DNA of 64,000 nucleotides from Vibrio mimicus CAIM 602 (lineage in GTDB: Bacteria > Pseudomonadota > Gammaproteobacteria > Enterobacterales > Vibrionaceae), in contig NZ_AOMO01000016.1 in NCBI RefSeq assembly GCF_000338875.1, forward strand, positions 215,651 through 279,650. The letters run 5' to 3'. Below, in pieces: positions 22,845 through 32,732 of the stretch; position 1 is the stretch's first letter, and each line of letters begins with the position of its first letter. The notes below the pieces were generated by a model. The model was not told where the DNA came from, ran no database searches, and worked only from the letters and a program-made list of their open reading frames with translations. Position numbers and translations under genes: made by a program.

Positions 22845-22921
22845 GCCGAAAATTGACCTAAATCATAGAACAGGTCACACATAAACATCTTGCTAACAAT
22901 AGTTGATTAAAACAGCAAAAA

Positions 22922-22938
22922 TATTGGTAAGACCAATT
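22922..22938. promoter_or_regulatory. Second PdhR operator
   Basis: TATTGGTAAGACCAATT contains ATTGGT-AAG-ACCAAT, an exact match to the PdhR consensus. It lies 138 bases (centre to centre) upstream of the first box, in the gap between pdhR and the divergent nucleotidase gene. Confidence 0.85.
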
Positions 22939-23309
22939 ACAAGTTATATACAGATGGGGAGTTTCCGCGCTAGAAGTGTCAAAGCGTGGCAGCTTTTGAA
23001 GAAAAATGAAGGTTTTCTTAGCAAGAAAAATTTTTCTGATTTAAGCGAAATGGTAAACGCTGCTAAAAGAGGGTTGTGTAGCCTCATTTTCATCACTCAC
23101 CACAAGATGCAATAAGATGTGTGGCGAGATTTCCCAATGAAACAAATCTTTACGCTTACCTTATACGCTCACCTCTCCTAAATTTGCTTATCTCTCACAA
23201 TTCAATGCAACTCATTAAGTCATTTCATCGTTTTATCAACACCAATCACGTTTACTTATTATTCAATTGGTTAGTATGCAGTCGGTTTTAACTGATAACG
23301 TGACTGACA
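22939..23309. other. Intergenic region between the PdhR boxes and the nucleotidase gene
   Basis: The rest of the 563-base gap between pdhR and the plus-strand nucleotidase gene is AT-rich and holds no convincing gene. A 70-codon plus-strand frame from a TTG at 22903 runs across a PdhR box and has no family features. The promoter of the nucleotidase gene must lie here but was not assigned. Confidence 0.5.
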
Positions 23310-25214
23310 ATGAAAAAAACAATTTTAACCAGCGCTATCGCGCTCTCCTTTGCTTTTCCAGCCCTCGCCGCCAATGGCGATATCCACAATGTCACCATTT
23401 TGGGCACTTCAGATCTGCACGGCCATTTCATGCCTTGGGATTACTCTGCAGATAAGCTCAATCTAAGTGGCAGCTTGAGCCAAATTGCTACCAAGGTGAA
23501 GACGATTCGCCAAGAGCAGCCGAACGTAATTCTGGTCGATGCTGGCGACACCATTCAAGGCAACTTTGTCGAGACCTTCAAAGATGAAGAGGTTGATCCC
23601 ATGATGTTGGGCTTCAACGAAATGAAGTATGACGTCTGGGTTCTTGGTAATCATGAGTTCGATTTTGGCCTCAAGGTACTCAATCGCTCTTTAACTCAAT
23701 TTAAAGGGCAATCTCTGGCGGGCAACATCCAGCGTTCTGATGGCAACCCTTTCCTGCCCGGCTACACCATTATTGAACGTGGCGGTATCAAGATCGGAGT
23801 GATCGGTATGGATACTCCGATGACTCAGGTGTTTGCCGAAGGGACTAACCGACTGGAAGGTATGACCTTTACTAACCCGACCCTCGAAGTGAAAAAGATC
23901 ATCAAGCAAATTGATCCTCAAGTCGATGCGATTGTGTTAGTGGCACACATGGGGCTTGAGAATGAAAACGACATCGCCAACACCGGTGTAACCGACATTG
24001 CCAACGGCAACCCAGAGCTGGATGCGATTGTGGCTGGCCACATGCATACTCGCATTGATAAAGCCGTGGTGAACGGCGTGATCATCACCGAACCAGACAA
24101 ATACGGACGTGCGCTATCGCGCATCGATCTGCAATTTGAAGAACAAAACGGCAAGTTCACTCTCGTCAACAAAGATAGCCTGACCTACAAAATCAAAGAC
24201 ATCACTTCCGACAGTAAGATGGAATCGATCTACGAGCCTTACCATAAACGCTTACGTGAAATGGCTAACCGCGAAATTGCCCAACTTAGTGGGGTGAACT
24301 TGGTGCCGGAAAACGAAATTCGTGGCATCCCACAAGTGCATGTGCAGGACACAGGCATCAGCGCACTCTTCCAAGAAGCAAGCTTTTTCTATGCACCAAA
24401 AGCCAATGTCATTGCGCTGCAAATTGATAACGACAATGCCAAATTGGATGTGGGCCCGATCAAAGCCAAAGACATCGCCTACAACTACCAATATGCAGGA
24501 GGGGAAATCACGGTTTACCAAATGACGGGCAAAGAGCTGAAGCAATATATGGAATGGTCGGCGGGCTATTTCAACTCCGTCAAACCGGGTGATGTCACTT
24601 ACAGCTTTAACCCAGAGCGTCGTGCGTCAAAATACTCCACCAACGATTTCTTTGCTGGGGTGACTTACACCATCGATCTCACTCAGCCAGCAGGGCAACG
24701 CATTACCGAGTTGAAATTTGCTGATGGCACACCAGTAGCTGACAACAGTGAAATTCGCTTGGGTATGAACAGCTACCGAATGGGGCATCTCACCCAGAAA
24801 GGAGGCGTACTGGAAGGGCAACAATTCCCAGTGCTGTTTGATACCGAAGCCGAATACGGAGAAGAACAAGGCACCATCCGCAATCTAACCATTCGTTACC
24901 TCACCGAGCAAAAGCAAGGCAAGTATGAAGGTAAACCGATGCAACGTTGGAAACTGTCTGGCTTAGAAGGATTTGAGAAGGAACGTGAGATCGTTAAAGA
25001 GCTGATCAATAGCGGTAAAATTGATGTCCCAGCCAGCGCTGATGGCCGCTACACCAATATTGAATCAATTAATGTCCAAGACCTGATTTTGAAAAACTCA
25101 GAAGAGAAAAATGCTTCAATCATGAAGCGCTTATCCCGCTTGGAAACCGCGCCAAGTGACGAAAAAGCCACGCTAAAACGTGAGCTGATTTTGCTGGAAG
25201 CGCTCAACCCTTAA
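23310..25214 (+). CDS. Exported 5'-nucleotidase / 2',3'-cyclic phosphodiesterase family protein (CpdB/UshA-like)
   Basis: Predicted periplasmic metallophosphoesterase that removes phosphate from nucleotides; exact substrate unknown. The 634-residue product begins with a Sec signal peptide (MKKTILTSAIALSFAFPALA, cleavage near residue 20). The two-metal phosphoesterase motifs follow in order: SDLHGHF (Asp35, His37), DAGDTIQG (Asp80), LGNHEFDFG (Asn114, His115), VAHMG and GHMHT (243-247). The C-terminal nucleotidase domain has MEWSAGYFN, GVTYTIDLTQPAG and MNSYRMGH, which resemble CpdB more than UshA. The last ~80 residues are charged and helical. It converges on the pyrophosphatase gene with a shared terminator. 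Confidence 0.88.
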   Translation: MKKTILTSAIALSFAFPALAANGDIHNVTILGTSDLHGHFMPWDYSADKLNLSGSLSQIATKVKTIRQEQPNVILVDAGDTIQGNFVETFKDEEVDPMMLGFNEMKYDVWVLGNHEFDFGLKVLNRSLTQFKGQSLAGNIQRSDGNPFLPGYTIIERGGIKIGVIGMDTPMTQVFAEGTNRLEGMTFTNPTLEVKKIIKQIDPQVDAIVLVAHMGLENENDIANTGVTDIANGNPELDAIVAGHMHTRIDKAVVNGVIITEPDKYGRALSRIDLQFEEQNGKFTLVNKDSLTYKIKDITSDSKMESIYEPYHKRLREMANREIAQLSGVNLVPENEIRGIPQVHVQDTGISALFQEASFFYAPKANVIALQIDNDNAKLDVGPIKAKDIAYNYQYAGGEITVYQMTGKELKQYMEWSAGYFNSVKPGDVTYSFNPERRASKYSTNDFFAGVTYTIDLTQPAGQRITELKFADGTPVADNSEIRLGMNSYRMGHLTQKGGVLEGQQFPVLFDTEAEYGEEQGTIRNLTIRYLTEQKQGKYEGKPMQRWKLSGLEGFEKEREIVKELINSGKIDVPASADGRYTNIESINVQDLILKNSEEKNASIMKRLSRLETAPSDEKATLKRELILLEALNP

Positions 25215-25221
25215 AACATTA

Positions 25222-25256
25222 AAACGCTCTCTTCTTTTTATTGGAGAGGGCGTTTC
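25222..25256. terminator. Bidirectional terminator between two convergent genes
   Basis: A stem of about 13 base pairs, AAACGCTCTCTTC with GGAGAGGGCGTTT (two G-T pairs), around a TTTTTATT loop. It is followed by TTTCTTC on the plus strand and by TTTT on the minus strand, so it can serve both neighbours. Confidence 0.8.
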
Positions 25257-25319
25257 TTCAACTTAGGTTCTTTGTCGTTGAGATTTAGACAGTTTTAGCG
25301 CCTAACACTCACACGCAAA

Positions 25320-26336
25320 TTACATCGCTTCGATGGCTTTTTGAATCGCTGGGCCAATTTGGCGCTTACGCGAAGTCACACCGTCTAGCACTAAAATGTC
25401 GCCTTTGATTTTTACATCGAACGCATTGGCAAGGACTTTCTCATCTTGCTTATCTGCCCACAGGATATTTGCGCGATTGTTTTTCGTGTCGGTGATAGAA
25501 AAGAAGAGGTAGTCTAGACCCTGTTCCTTTTTATATGCTTTTATCGCTTTCAGGAAATCATCTTTACGATCAACTAACTGCTGAGCCATCAAGGTTTCAG
25601 CCACACCAATCCCAACTTTCTTACCACCGAATTCAAAATTCTTGTAGTCCATCGTCAAAATGGTTTCTGCCGAGAAATGGCTTAAATCCGACTTCGCCAC
25701 CAACATTTGCTGACCGAAATCTTGAATGTCTTTCACGCCAGCAATCTTCGCCAGCTTTTCGGCGTACTTTTTGTCGTACTCAGTTGTCGTGGAAGACTGG
25801 AATACCACCGTATCAGAAAGAATCGCGCCTAAACCCGCACACGCAACCGACTTAGGCAGTGTAACGCCCAATTTTTCTGCATTGTCAGCCAGAATTGTTG
25901 CGGTAGAACCCCAAGCACGAATATCCATGCTGACGATTTGCGGCATGCTGATTGGCTTACTGCCGAAAGCATGGTGATCGATGATCGCAACGATAGAGGT
26001 TGGATCAACCGATTTTGCCAACTGAGTAGATTGGTTGAAATCAAGCAGACCGATTTGGTGTGATGAGAAATCGGCTTTCAGTTTTGGCGCTTCGATACCA
26101 CAATATTTGAAAACAAATTGACTCTCTGGGTTGATCTCTTCTGCAACGGCCGCTGTACCGCCATAGATACTCGCGGCAACCAGCACAGACGCAGCACTGT
26201 CAGTATCTGGGCTTAGGTGGCCAACCCAAACGAGGTTTTCAGTATTGTTGTTCTTTAGTGTTTCTAGATCCAAAGCCGCGTTTGCTACACCGCTAAGCGA
26301 AGCAAGAATAGTCAATCCAAGTAATGAGCGTTTCAT
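25320..26336 (-). CDS. ppaC: Exported family II inorganic pyrophosphatase (DHH superfamily)
   Basis: Manganese/cobalt-type pyrophosphatase that splits pyrophosphate into phosphate. The 338-residue product shows the family II motifs in order: VGHLSPDTDS (His40, Asp44, Asp46), LLDFN (Asp99), the DHH triad (Asp120-His121-His122), and C-terminal SRKRQ (Arg323, Lys324) that binds substrate. Unlike the usual cytoplasmic enzymes of about 310 residues, it has a clear N-terminal Sec signal peptide (MKRSLLGLTILASLSGVANA, cleavage after residue 20), so a periplasmic location is inferred. The neighbouring exported nucleotidase fits such a location. Fold assignment is secure; location is a prediction. Confidence 0.9.
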   Translation of the reverse strand: MKRSLLGLTILASLSGVANAALDLETLKNNNTENLVWVGHLSPDTDSAASVLVAASIYGGTAAVAEEINPESQFVFKYCGIEAPKLKADFSSHQIGLLDFNQSTQLAKSVDPTSIVAIIDHHAFGSKPISMPQIVSMDIRAWGSTATILADNAEKLGVTLPKSVACAGLGAILSDTVVFQSSTTTEYDKKYAEKLAKIAGVKDIQDFGQQMLVAKSDLSHFSAETILTMDYKNFEFGGKKVGIGVAETLMAQQLVDRKDDFLKAIKAYKKEQGLDYLFFSITDTKNNRANILWADKQDEKVLANAFDVKIKGDILVLDGVTSRKRQIGPAIQKAIEAM

Positions 26337-26690
26337 CTGAGTCCTTAATATCGATAAGAATTGAAGGCAGGTAAGCTACCTGAGTTTTGCTGCAATTTAG
26401 ATGCGTAAACATTTCAATTCATTAGATATTTACGAGAGGCTTTGTTTTTTTTCGACAAACCACACATTTACTAAATAGTTATTAAGGAAAACGCTTACTA
26501 ATTAACCTAGGTCAAACACGGCAACGACTATGAATGCTACTGGCTTCGAGCTCGCTCCTAAAGGCACATCTCACCCTCTAGGCTAACTGCACCTTGCTCA
26601 ACCACACGCTGTAAACCACTTTTTGTGATTGTGAAGACATGGTTTGCCGACAAATTCCATCACTCAGCATCTAAGAGTTTCAATACCAAC
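26337..26690. other. Intergenic gap without recognised features
   Basis: These 354 bases lie upstream of the pyrophosphatase gene and downstream of recJ, both on the minus strand. They include a T-rich patch near 26444-26452 but no clear hairpin next to it. The pyrophosphatase promoter is expected here. No open frame with family features was seen. Confidence 0.5.
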
Positions 26691-28430
26691 CTACTTCGCT
26701 TCGATATGATCAATCATGAGCTGCAAAGACTGACTCCCACGAAACTCGTTAATATCGAGTTTGTAAGCCAAACGCACCGTCTTGACTGACGCATCCGGCC
26801 AGCGGCGTAAATCGACATTAAACGCAATACCATCAATCATCACATTGGTGGGAAAACCTTTATACAGCGGCTCTAACATCAGTTTGAGATGCTTTTCACC
26901 CACCAGTTTTTGGTGCAGCACTTTAAATTCACCATCAAACAGTGGCTCAGGAAACGCTTGTCCCCACGGGCCTCCTGCACGCAGCATCTCGGCCGTATGC
27001 AGAGAAAACTCTTCCGGTTTCAGTTCACCATCGCTGAGAATAATGCCTTTAAGTGCTGCTTCATCCAGCTCTTCACGCACCAAGTTGTCAAACAGTCGGC
27101 AAAAACGCTCAAAATTCTGCTCTTCAATGGTGAGACCCGCCGCCATCGCGTGGCCACCAAACTTGAGGATGATGCCCGGATTTTGGGTATCAATCTTATC
27201 CAGCGCATCACGCATATGTAGACCGGGAACCGAACGACACGAGCCTTTGAGTTTGCCATCGCCGCCTTCGGCAAATGCAATCACCGGGCGGTGGTATTTC
27301 TCTTTGATGCGCGAAGCCAGAATGCCGATCACCCCTTGGTGCCAATCGCGCTGAAACAGCACTAAACCGTAAGGTAATTCGCGATCATCGCTCAGTTGCA
27401 ATCGCTCACAAAACGCGACTGCCTCTTGCTTCATCCCTTCTTCAATCTCTTTACGCGTTTGATTAAGGCCATCCAGTTCACTGGCCATACGCCGCGCGGC
27501 ATGAATGTTGTTACACAGCAGCAGTTCGACACCAAACGACATATCATCCAAACGCCCCGCCGCATTAATTCGCGGCCCAAGTGCAAAACCAAAATCGGCA
27601 GCCACCAAACGGCGCGCATCGCGTTTGGCCACTTCAATCAGTGCTTGAATACCGGGACGTGCTAAGCCTGCACGAATACGCTGCAAACCTTGATGTACCA
27701 GAATGCGGTTGTTGTCATCCAGCGGTACTACATCGGCAACTGTGCCAAGCGCCACTAAATCAATCAGCTCCATCAATTTAGGTTCGGCAATGCCTTGCGC
27801 GGCAAACCAACCTTGCTGACGCATGTGTACGCAGAGTGCCATCATCAGATAGAACGCCACGCCCACCCCAGCAAGCGCCTTAGAAGGGAAAGCACACTGC
27901 TGCAAATTAGGGTTCACCATGGCATCCACTTCCGGCAGCTCTTGCCCCGGTAAATGGTGGTCGGTCACCAGAACTTGCAAGCCCTTCTGCTTGGCGTAAC
28001 GGACACCTTCTAGCGAAGAAACTCCGTTATCCACCGTCATGATCATCTCTGCGCCACGCTCAATCGCTTGATCAACGACTTCTGGACTGAGGCCATAACC
28101 ATCTTCAAAACGGTTCGGCACCAAGTAATCCACATTGTGACTACCCAACATGCGCAGCGCCAATACCGAAAGTGCCGAGCTAGTCGCGCCATCGGCATCA
28201 AAATCCCCTACCACTATGATGCGCTTTTGTTCGGCAATCGCTGCGAACAGCAGCTCAACCGCACGTTCAATGCCATGCAGTTGTTTAAATGAGTGCAGTG
28301 CTTTGGCGGCTTTTTCGAGTTGCACGATATCACGCACGCCACGGTTGAGGTAAAGCCTGCGCAATAGAGGAGCTATGGTGTCAGGAAGAAGAGAGAGATC
28401 GGGTTCAGGGCGTCGCTGTATTTCTATCAT
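26691..28430 (-). CDS. recJ: Single-stranded-DNA-specific exonuclease RecJ
   Basis: 5'-3' exonuclease acting on single-stranded DNA in recombination and mismatch repair. The 579-residue product has the DHH-family motifs VVGDFDADGATS (Asp76, Asp78, Asp80) and VTDHHLPG (157-159). GFALGPRINAAGRLDDM and the DHHA1 motif KLKGSCRSVPGLHMRDAL follow, and LDINEFRGSQSLQLMID lies near the end. The ATG at 28430 matches the family start. However, the best ribosome site (AGAGG) stands before an in-frame TTG at 28445, which would add MACHS, so the start is not settled. dsbC ends 51 bases upstream of the ATG. Confidence 0.96.
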   Translation of the reverse strand: MIEIQRRPEPDLSLLPDTIAPLLRRLYLNRGVRDIVQLEKAAKALHSFKQLHGIERAVELLFAAIAEQKRIIVVGDFDADGATSSALSVLALRMLGSHNVDYLVPNRFEDGYGLSPEVVDQAIERGAEMIMTVDNGVSSLEGVRYAKQKGLQVLVTDHHLPGQELPEVDAMVNPNLQQCAFPSKALAGVGVAFYLMMALCVHMRQQGWFAAQGIAEPKLMELIDLVALGTVADVVPLDDNNRILVHQGLQRIRAGLARPGIQALIEVAKRDARRLVAADFGFALGPRINAAGRLDDMSFGVELLLCNNIHAARRMASELDGLNQTRKEIEEGMKQEAVAFCERLQLSDDRELPYGLVLFQRDWHQGVIGILASRIKEKYHRPVIAFAEGGDGKLKGSCRSVPGLHMRDALDKIDTQNPGIILKFGGHAMAAGLTIEEQNFERFCRLFDNLVREELDEAALKGIILSDGELKPEEFSLHTAEMLRAGGPWGQAFPEPLFDGEFKVLHQKLVGEKHLKLMLEPLYKGFPTNVMIDGIAFNVDLRRWPDASVKTVRLAYKLDINEFRGSQSLQLMIDHIEAK

Positions 28431-28436
28431 GCTGTG

Positions 28437-28462
28437 ACAGGCCAAAGTTACCTCTGGCCTGT
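28437..28462 (-). repeat. Stem-loop in the dsbC-recJ junction covering the recJ ribosome site
   Basis: A perfect 8-base-pair inverted repeat, ACAGGCCA with TGGCCTGT, has a loop that contains most of the AGAGG ribosome site. The 3' arm holds the alternative TTG codon and ends just before the recJ ATG. There is no T tract on the minus strand, so it is not an ordinary dsbC terminator. Confidence 0.6.
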
Positions 28463-28481
28463 TTCCTTAATTAATTGGAGA

Positions 28482-29234
28482 TTATTGTGTGGCTTGCAGG
28501 CGTTGCAGCAGTTGTGGTGCAGGCAAGTAACCGCCGACCATTTCACCATTTGGCAAGAAGATCGCTGGTGTGCCGCTAATACCTAGCTCATGACCGAGCA
28601 TATAGTGCTGTGCAATAGTCTGCTGACACTGAGCAATATCTTTATCGGCAGTAATGGTTTTACGATTCACTTTCGCATCGTGCATCGCAGCTTTTGGATC
28701 ATTAGAACACCAAATTGCGGCCATTTGATCTGCCACTTGACCTTTTGGTCCCTGACGTGGGTAAGCAAGGTAACGTACAGTAATACCTAAATCGTTATAG
28801 TCTTGGATCTGGCTATGCAGACGCACACAGTAACCACAAGTGATGTCGGTAAACACGGTAATCGCGTATTTTTCATTTGGTGCTTTGAACTCAATCATGC
28901 TGTCTCGTAACGCAGCCAGCTTCTTAGCATTCAGCGGAGCTTGGCGCTGCGCCAACACATCTACATAGCTACCATCAGCGTCCAGCGCATAAAGCGTTCC
29001 TGCAATAAAATGCTCACCATCCGGTGAGGAAAACAGTATCCCGCCGGAAGTCTGTACTTCGAGCAAGCCTTTAATATCAGCAGGTTTGATGTCTTGAACC
29101 TGTAATCCAAGCTTGGCAAAACGCTGTTCAAGCTCGGCTTTATTGAACTGGGTTGGTGCGGTGCTCGCTTGTACGTTGAATGCAATACTCAGTAAAGGAA
29201 ATGCCAGCCATTTTAGTCGGCGCAGTACGCTCAT
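28482..29234 (-). CDS. dsbC: Thiol:disulfide interchange protein DsbC
   Basis: Periplasmic disulfide isomerase, kept reduced by DsbD. The 250-residue product has a signal peptide (MSVLRRLKWLAFPLLSIAFNVQA, cleavage near residue 23) and an N-terminal dimerisation domain. The thioredoxin-fold active site CGYC (Cys133, Cys136) lies in the phrase FTDITCGYCVRLH, and a second cysteine pair follows (AIWCSND and IAQCQQT). The ATG at 29234 was chosen for the signal peptide and the AAGGTG ribosome site; the frame is open 72 codons further into xerD, which is coincidental. xerD ends 16 bases upstream. Confidence 0.96.
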   Translation of the reverse strand: MSVLRRLKWLAFPLLSIAFNVQASTAPTQFNKAELEQRFAKLGLQVQDIKPADIKGLLEVQTSGGILFSSPDGEHFIAGTLYALDADGSYVDVLAQRQAPLNAKKLAALRDSMIEFKAPNEKYAITVFTDITCGYCVRLHSQIQDYNDLGITVRYLAYPRQGPKGQVADQMAAIWCSNDPKAAMHDAKVNRKTITADKDIAQCQQTIAQHYMLGHELGISGTPAIFLPNGEMVGGYLPAPQLLQRLQATQ

Positions 29235-29250
29235 GAAAATCACCTTATTT

Positions 29251-30159
29251 TCAAGCCCTTGGATGGTGCTCGTTGTGGAGTTGTTTAAGCCGCTCAGTCG
29301 CGACATGAGTATAAATTTGTGTGGTGGATAAATCACTATGCCCAAGCAGCATCTGCACCACCCGCAGATCCGCTCCGTAATTGAGCAAGTGAGTCGCAAA
29401 CGCATGGCGCAGCACGTGAGGTGAGAGCAGCTCAACATCAATTTCTGCAATCACCGCATAGTGTTTGATGCGATGCCAAAACGTTTGACGTGTCATCTGT
29501 TGACCACGGCTACTAGGGAAAACAATGTCTGACGTCTGCTCCCCCAGGAGTAAAGACCGCCCCTTCTGCAAAAAAGTTTCAATCCATTCAATCGCATTTT
29601 CACCCATTGGTACGAGTCGCTCTTTACCGCCTTTACCAATCACTCGCACTACACCTTGGCGCAAACTCATGTTTTCCATGGTCAGCGACACCAGTTCCGT
29701 CACTCGCAAACCGGTAGCATATAGCAGTTCGAGCATGGCTTTATCGCGCAGCTCAATCGGTGTTTGTGGATCTGGCGCACTTAGGAGCGCTTCAACTTGC
29801 GCTTCGGTCAAATCTTTCGGTAAGCGAGTCGGTAATTTTGGGCTGATCAGCAGCGCACTAGGATCATCAGCGCGTACCTTCTCACGATGTAAATACTGAA
29901 AAAGACGGCGAATAGCAGAAAGCATACGGGCTTTAGAGGTTGGTTTGTAATTCTGCTCCGACAACCAACTTTGGTACTCCTGCAAACCGGAGAAACTGAT
30001 AAAATCCAGCTGATACTGATGCTGTGCCATCCACTCCAGTAGTTTGCTCAAATCATTACGATACGAAGCAACGGTATTTTCCGCCAAACCACGCTCGAAC
30101 CACATCGCATCTAAAAATTGTTCTACCAATCCCTGATCGGGAGACAAGGCTTCGCTCAC
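29251..30159 (-). CDS. xerD: Site-specific tyrosine recombinase XerD
   Basis: With XerC it resolves chromosome dimers at dif sites, and in vibrios the same pair is used by integrative phages. The 302-residue product has an N-terminal core-binding SAM-like domain (about 8-90) and a C-terminal catalytic domain with the full set of residues: Arg152 (ATGLRVTE), a lysine near 176, His248 and Arg251 (SPHVLRHAFATHL), His274 (LLGHSDLSTT) and the nucleophile Tyr283. The start is GTG at 30159 with a GAGG ribosome site five bases before it. It is followed by dsbC and recJ, the order known from enteric bacteria. Confidence 0.97.
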   Translation of the reverse strand: MSEALSPDQGLVEQFLDAMWFERGLAENTVASYRNDLSKLLEWMAQHQYQLDFISFSGLQEYQSWLSEQNYKPTSKARMLSAIRRLFQYLHREKVRADDPSALLISPKLPTRLPKDLTEAQVEALLSAPDPQTPIELRDKAMLELLYATGLRVTELVSLTMENMSLRQGVVRVIGKGGKERLVPMGENAIEWIETFLQKGRSLLLGEQTSDIVFPSSRGQQMTRQTFWHRIKHYAVIAEIDVELLSPHVLRHAFATHLLNYGADLRVVQMLLGHSDLSTTQIYTHVATERLKQLHNEHHPRA

Positions 30160-30296
30160 TCTATCCTCAGCTTTAGCTATATCTTTACAGCGCGTTTAAT
30201 AGCATAAAAAAGCGCGTGATGCAGGATATTGGCTGCATTCCGATCATTTTTATGGTTAGAATTTGCTATTCCTTCGCAGACAGATACAAATAATTG

Positions 30297-30815
30297 ATGA
30301 AGATTGGTCTATTTTATGGCTCAACCACCTGCTACACCGAAATGACCGCGGAGAAAATTCGCGCCATTATTGGTGAAGAGCTAGTGGACATCCACAATGT
30401 AAAAGATTCTCCGCTCACTTTAATGAGTGATTACGATCTTTTACTGCTGGGCATTTCAACGTGGGATTTCGGTGAAATTCAAGAAGACTGGAGTGCGGTA
30501 TGGGATCACATCGATGGCGTGTCGCTAAAAAACAAGTACGTCGCGTTATTCGGCTTAGGCGATCAAGAAGGCTATGGCGAATGGTATCTGGATGCGATGG
30601 GGCTACTGCACGACCAGATCAAGAAGAGCGGAGCTAAAATGATTGGCTATTGGCCAATTCAAGGTTATGAGTTCGAAGCATCAAAAGCCCTGACCGAAGA
30701 TGGCCAACACTTTGTCGGTCTTGCGCTGGATGAAGATTCGCAATATGACTTGAGTGATGAGCGTATCGCGACTTGGGTTGAACAAGTGCTGACTGAGTAT
30801 CACGACGCTATTTAG
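30297..30815 (+). CDS. fldB: Flavodoxin 2 (long-chain flavodoxin FldB)
   Basis: FMN-binding electron carrier. The 172-residue product starts [19 protein letters not shown], the flavodoxin phosphate-binding loop in the FldB form. It continues with [16 protein letters not shown] and the ring-stacking region [21 protein letters not shown] directly precedes the ATG and could add one residue. It is divergent from xerD, as fldB is in E. coli, and converges on ampD. Confidence 0.93.
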   Translation: MKIGLFYGSTTCYTEMTAEKIRAIIGEELVDIHNVKDSPLTLMSDYDLLLLGISTWDFGEIQEDWSAVWDHIDGVSLKNKYVALFGLGDQEGYGEWYLDAMGLLHDQIKKSGAKMIGYWPIQGYEFEASKALTEDGQHFVGLALDEDSQYDLSDERIATWVEQVLTEYHDAI

Positions 30816-30838
30816 CTTCAACCAGCTGAACCGTTAAA

Positions 30839-30865
30839 ATTCCTTCCCCTAATCGGGGAAGGAAT
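30839..30865. terminator. Terminator shared by fldB and ampD
   Basis: An 11-base-pair stem ATTCCTTCCCC with GGGGAAGGAAT and a five-base loop. The T tract is better on the minus strand (TTTTAA), which suits ampD. Confidence 0.8.
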
Positions 30866-30871
30866 ACAACT

Positions 30872-31420
30872 TTATCGAGAAACCAACCCCACGCGAAAAC
30901 GTCGCCAGTCAAAAACCAGGCCGGGGTCAGTCTTACGCAATGGTGCAATATACTGATGACCCGTAACACGCGGCAGAGTGATCTGCGGATAACGCACCAT
31001 CAATGTTTGAGTAAGCTCGGTCAGAGATTGGTATTGCGCATCCGTGTATGGGACAAAATCACTCCCCTCCAACTCAATCCCAATCGAGTAGTCATTACAT
31101 TTATCTCGCCCAGCGAAAGATGACACTCCTGCATGCCACGCTCGCTGATGAAACGGCACAAACTGCACTACTTCTCCATCACGGCGGATCACACAATGTG
31201 CTGAAACACGCATCTTGGCGATCACAGAAAAAAATGGGTGATCATTAGCATTCAGTTGGCCAAGGAAAAACTGCTCAATGTATGGGCCACCAAACTGTCC
31301 GGGCGGTAAGCTGATGTTGTGTACCACCAACAGTGAAACATCCTCACTATCACTACGTTCATCGCAATGCGGAGAAGGTACTATTCTGGCTCGGCTGTAC
31401 CAGCCTTGGTGATCAATCAT
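30872..31420 (-). CDS. ampD: 1,6-anhydro-N-acetylmuramyl-L-alanine amidase AmpD
   Basis: Cytoplasmic zinc amidase that recycles anhydro-muropeptides and in some species keeps beta-lactamase genes silent. The 182-residue product has the amidase_2 fold with zinc ligands His34 (VVHNISLPPG), His155 (TGHQYIAP) and Asp165 (KTDPG), and a catalytic Glu117 (GIELEG). The ATG at 31420 follows a GGAGCAAGG ribosome site; the open frame upstream (15 more codons) is not family-like. It is divergent from nadC, as in other gammaproteobacteria. Confidence 0.96.
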   Translation of the reverse strand: MIDHQGWYSRARIVPSPHCDERSDSEDVSLLVVHNISLPPGQFGGPYIEQFFLGQLNANDHPFFSVIAKMRVSAHCVIRRDGEVVQFVPFHQRAWHAGVSSFAGRDKCNDYSIGIELEGSDFVPYTDAQYQSLTELTQTLMVRYPQITLPRVTGHQYIAPLRKTDPGLVFDWRRFRVGLVSR

Positions 31421-31453
31421 CCTTGCTCCTTCATTTGATATCTCATTGGTTGA

Positions 31454-32488
<1,035 letters not shown>

Positions 32489-32523
32489 TACTTGAGACTA
32501 ACCTCAAATATTTCAACTAGTTA

Positions 32524-32551
32524 ACAGGAGGCTTTCAGCCTCCTGTTTTTC
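32524..32551 (+). terminator. Terminator of nadC
   Basis: ACAGGAGGC-TTTCA-GCCTCCTGT stem of nine base pairs followed by five T, 36 bases after the nadC stop. Confidence 0.92.
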
Positions 32552-32732
32552 TTTCAAAACATTGATTTTCCAATATAAGCTTTTAACTGACTCGAAGTTT
32601 TTTGCATTCACTATGCAAATCAGTGAGTTAAAACCTTATTTGCCTCGAAGAGCGCTTGTGATTCGATTTCCCCTCCATCCGCCAAGGCATATGCTCACAG
32701 CGCTTCATACGCAAACACCTACGGAGGGAATT

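Noticed and set aside
22903..23115. 70-codon plus-strand frame upstream of the nucleotidase gene
   Set aside because: It starts at a TTG inside regulatory sequence, runs over a PdhR operator, has no clear ribosome site and resembles no family.
29235..29450. 72-codon N-terminal extension of dsbC into xerD
   Set aside because: The extension would hide the signal peptide and is Cys-rich shadow sequence of xerD.
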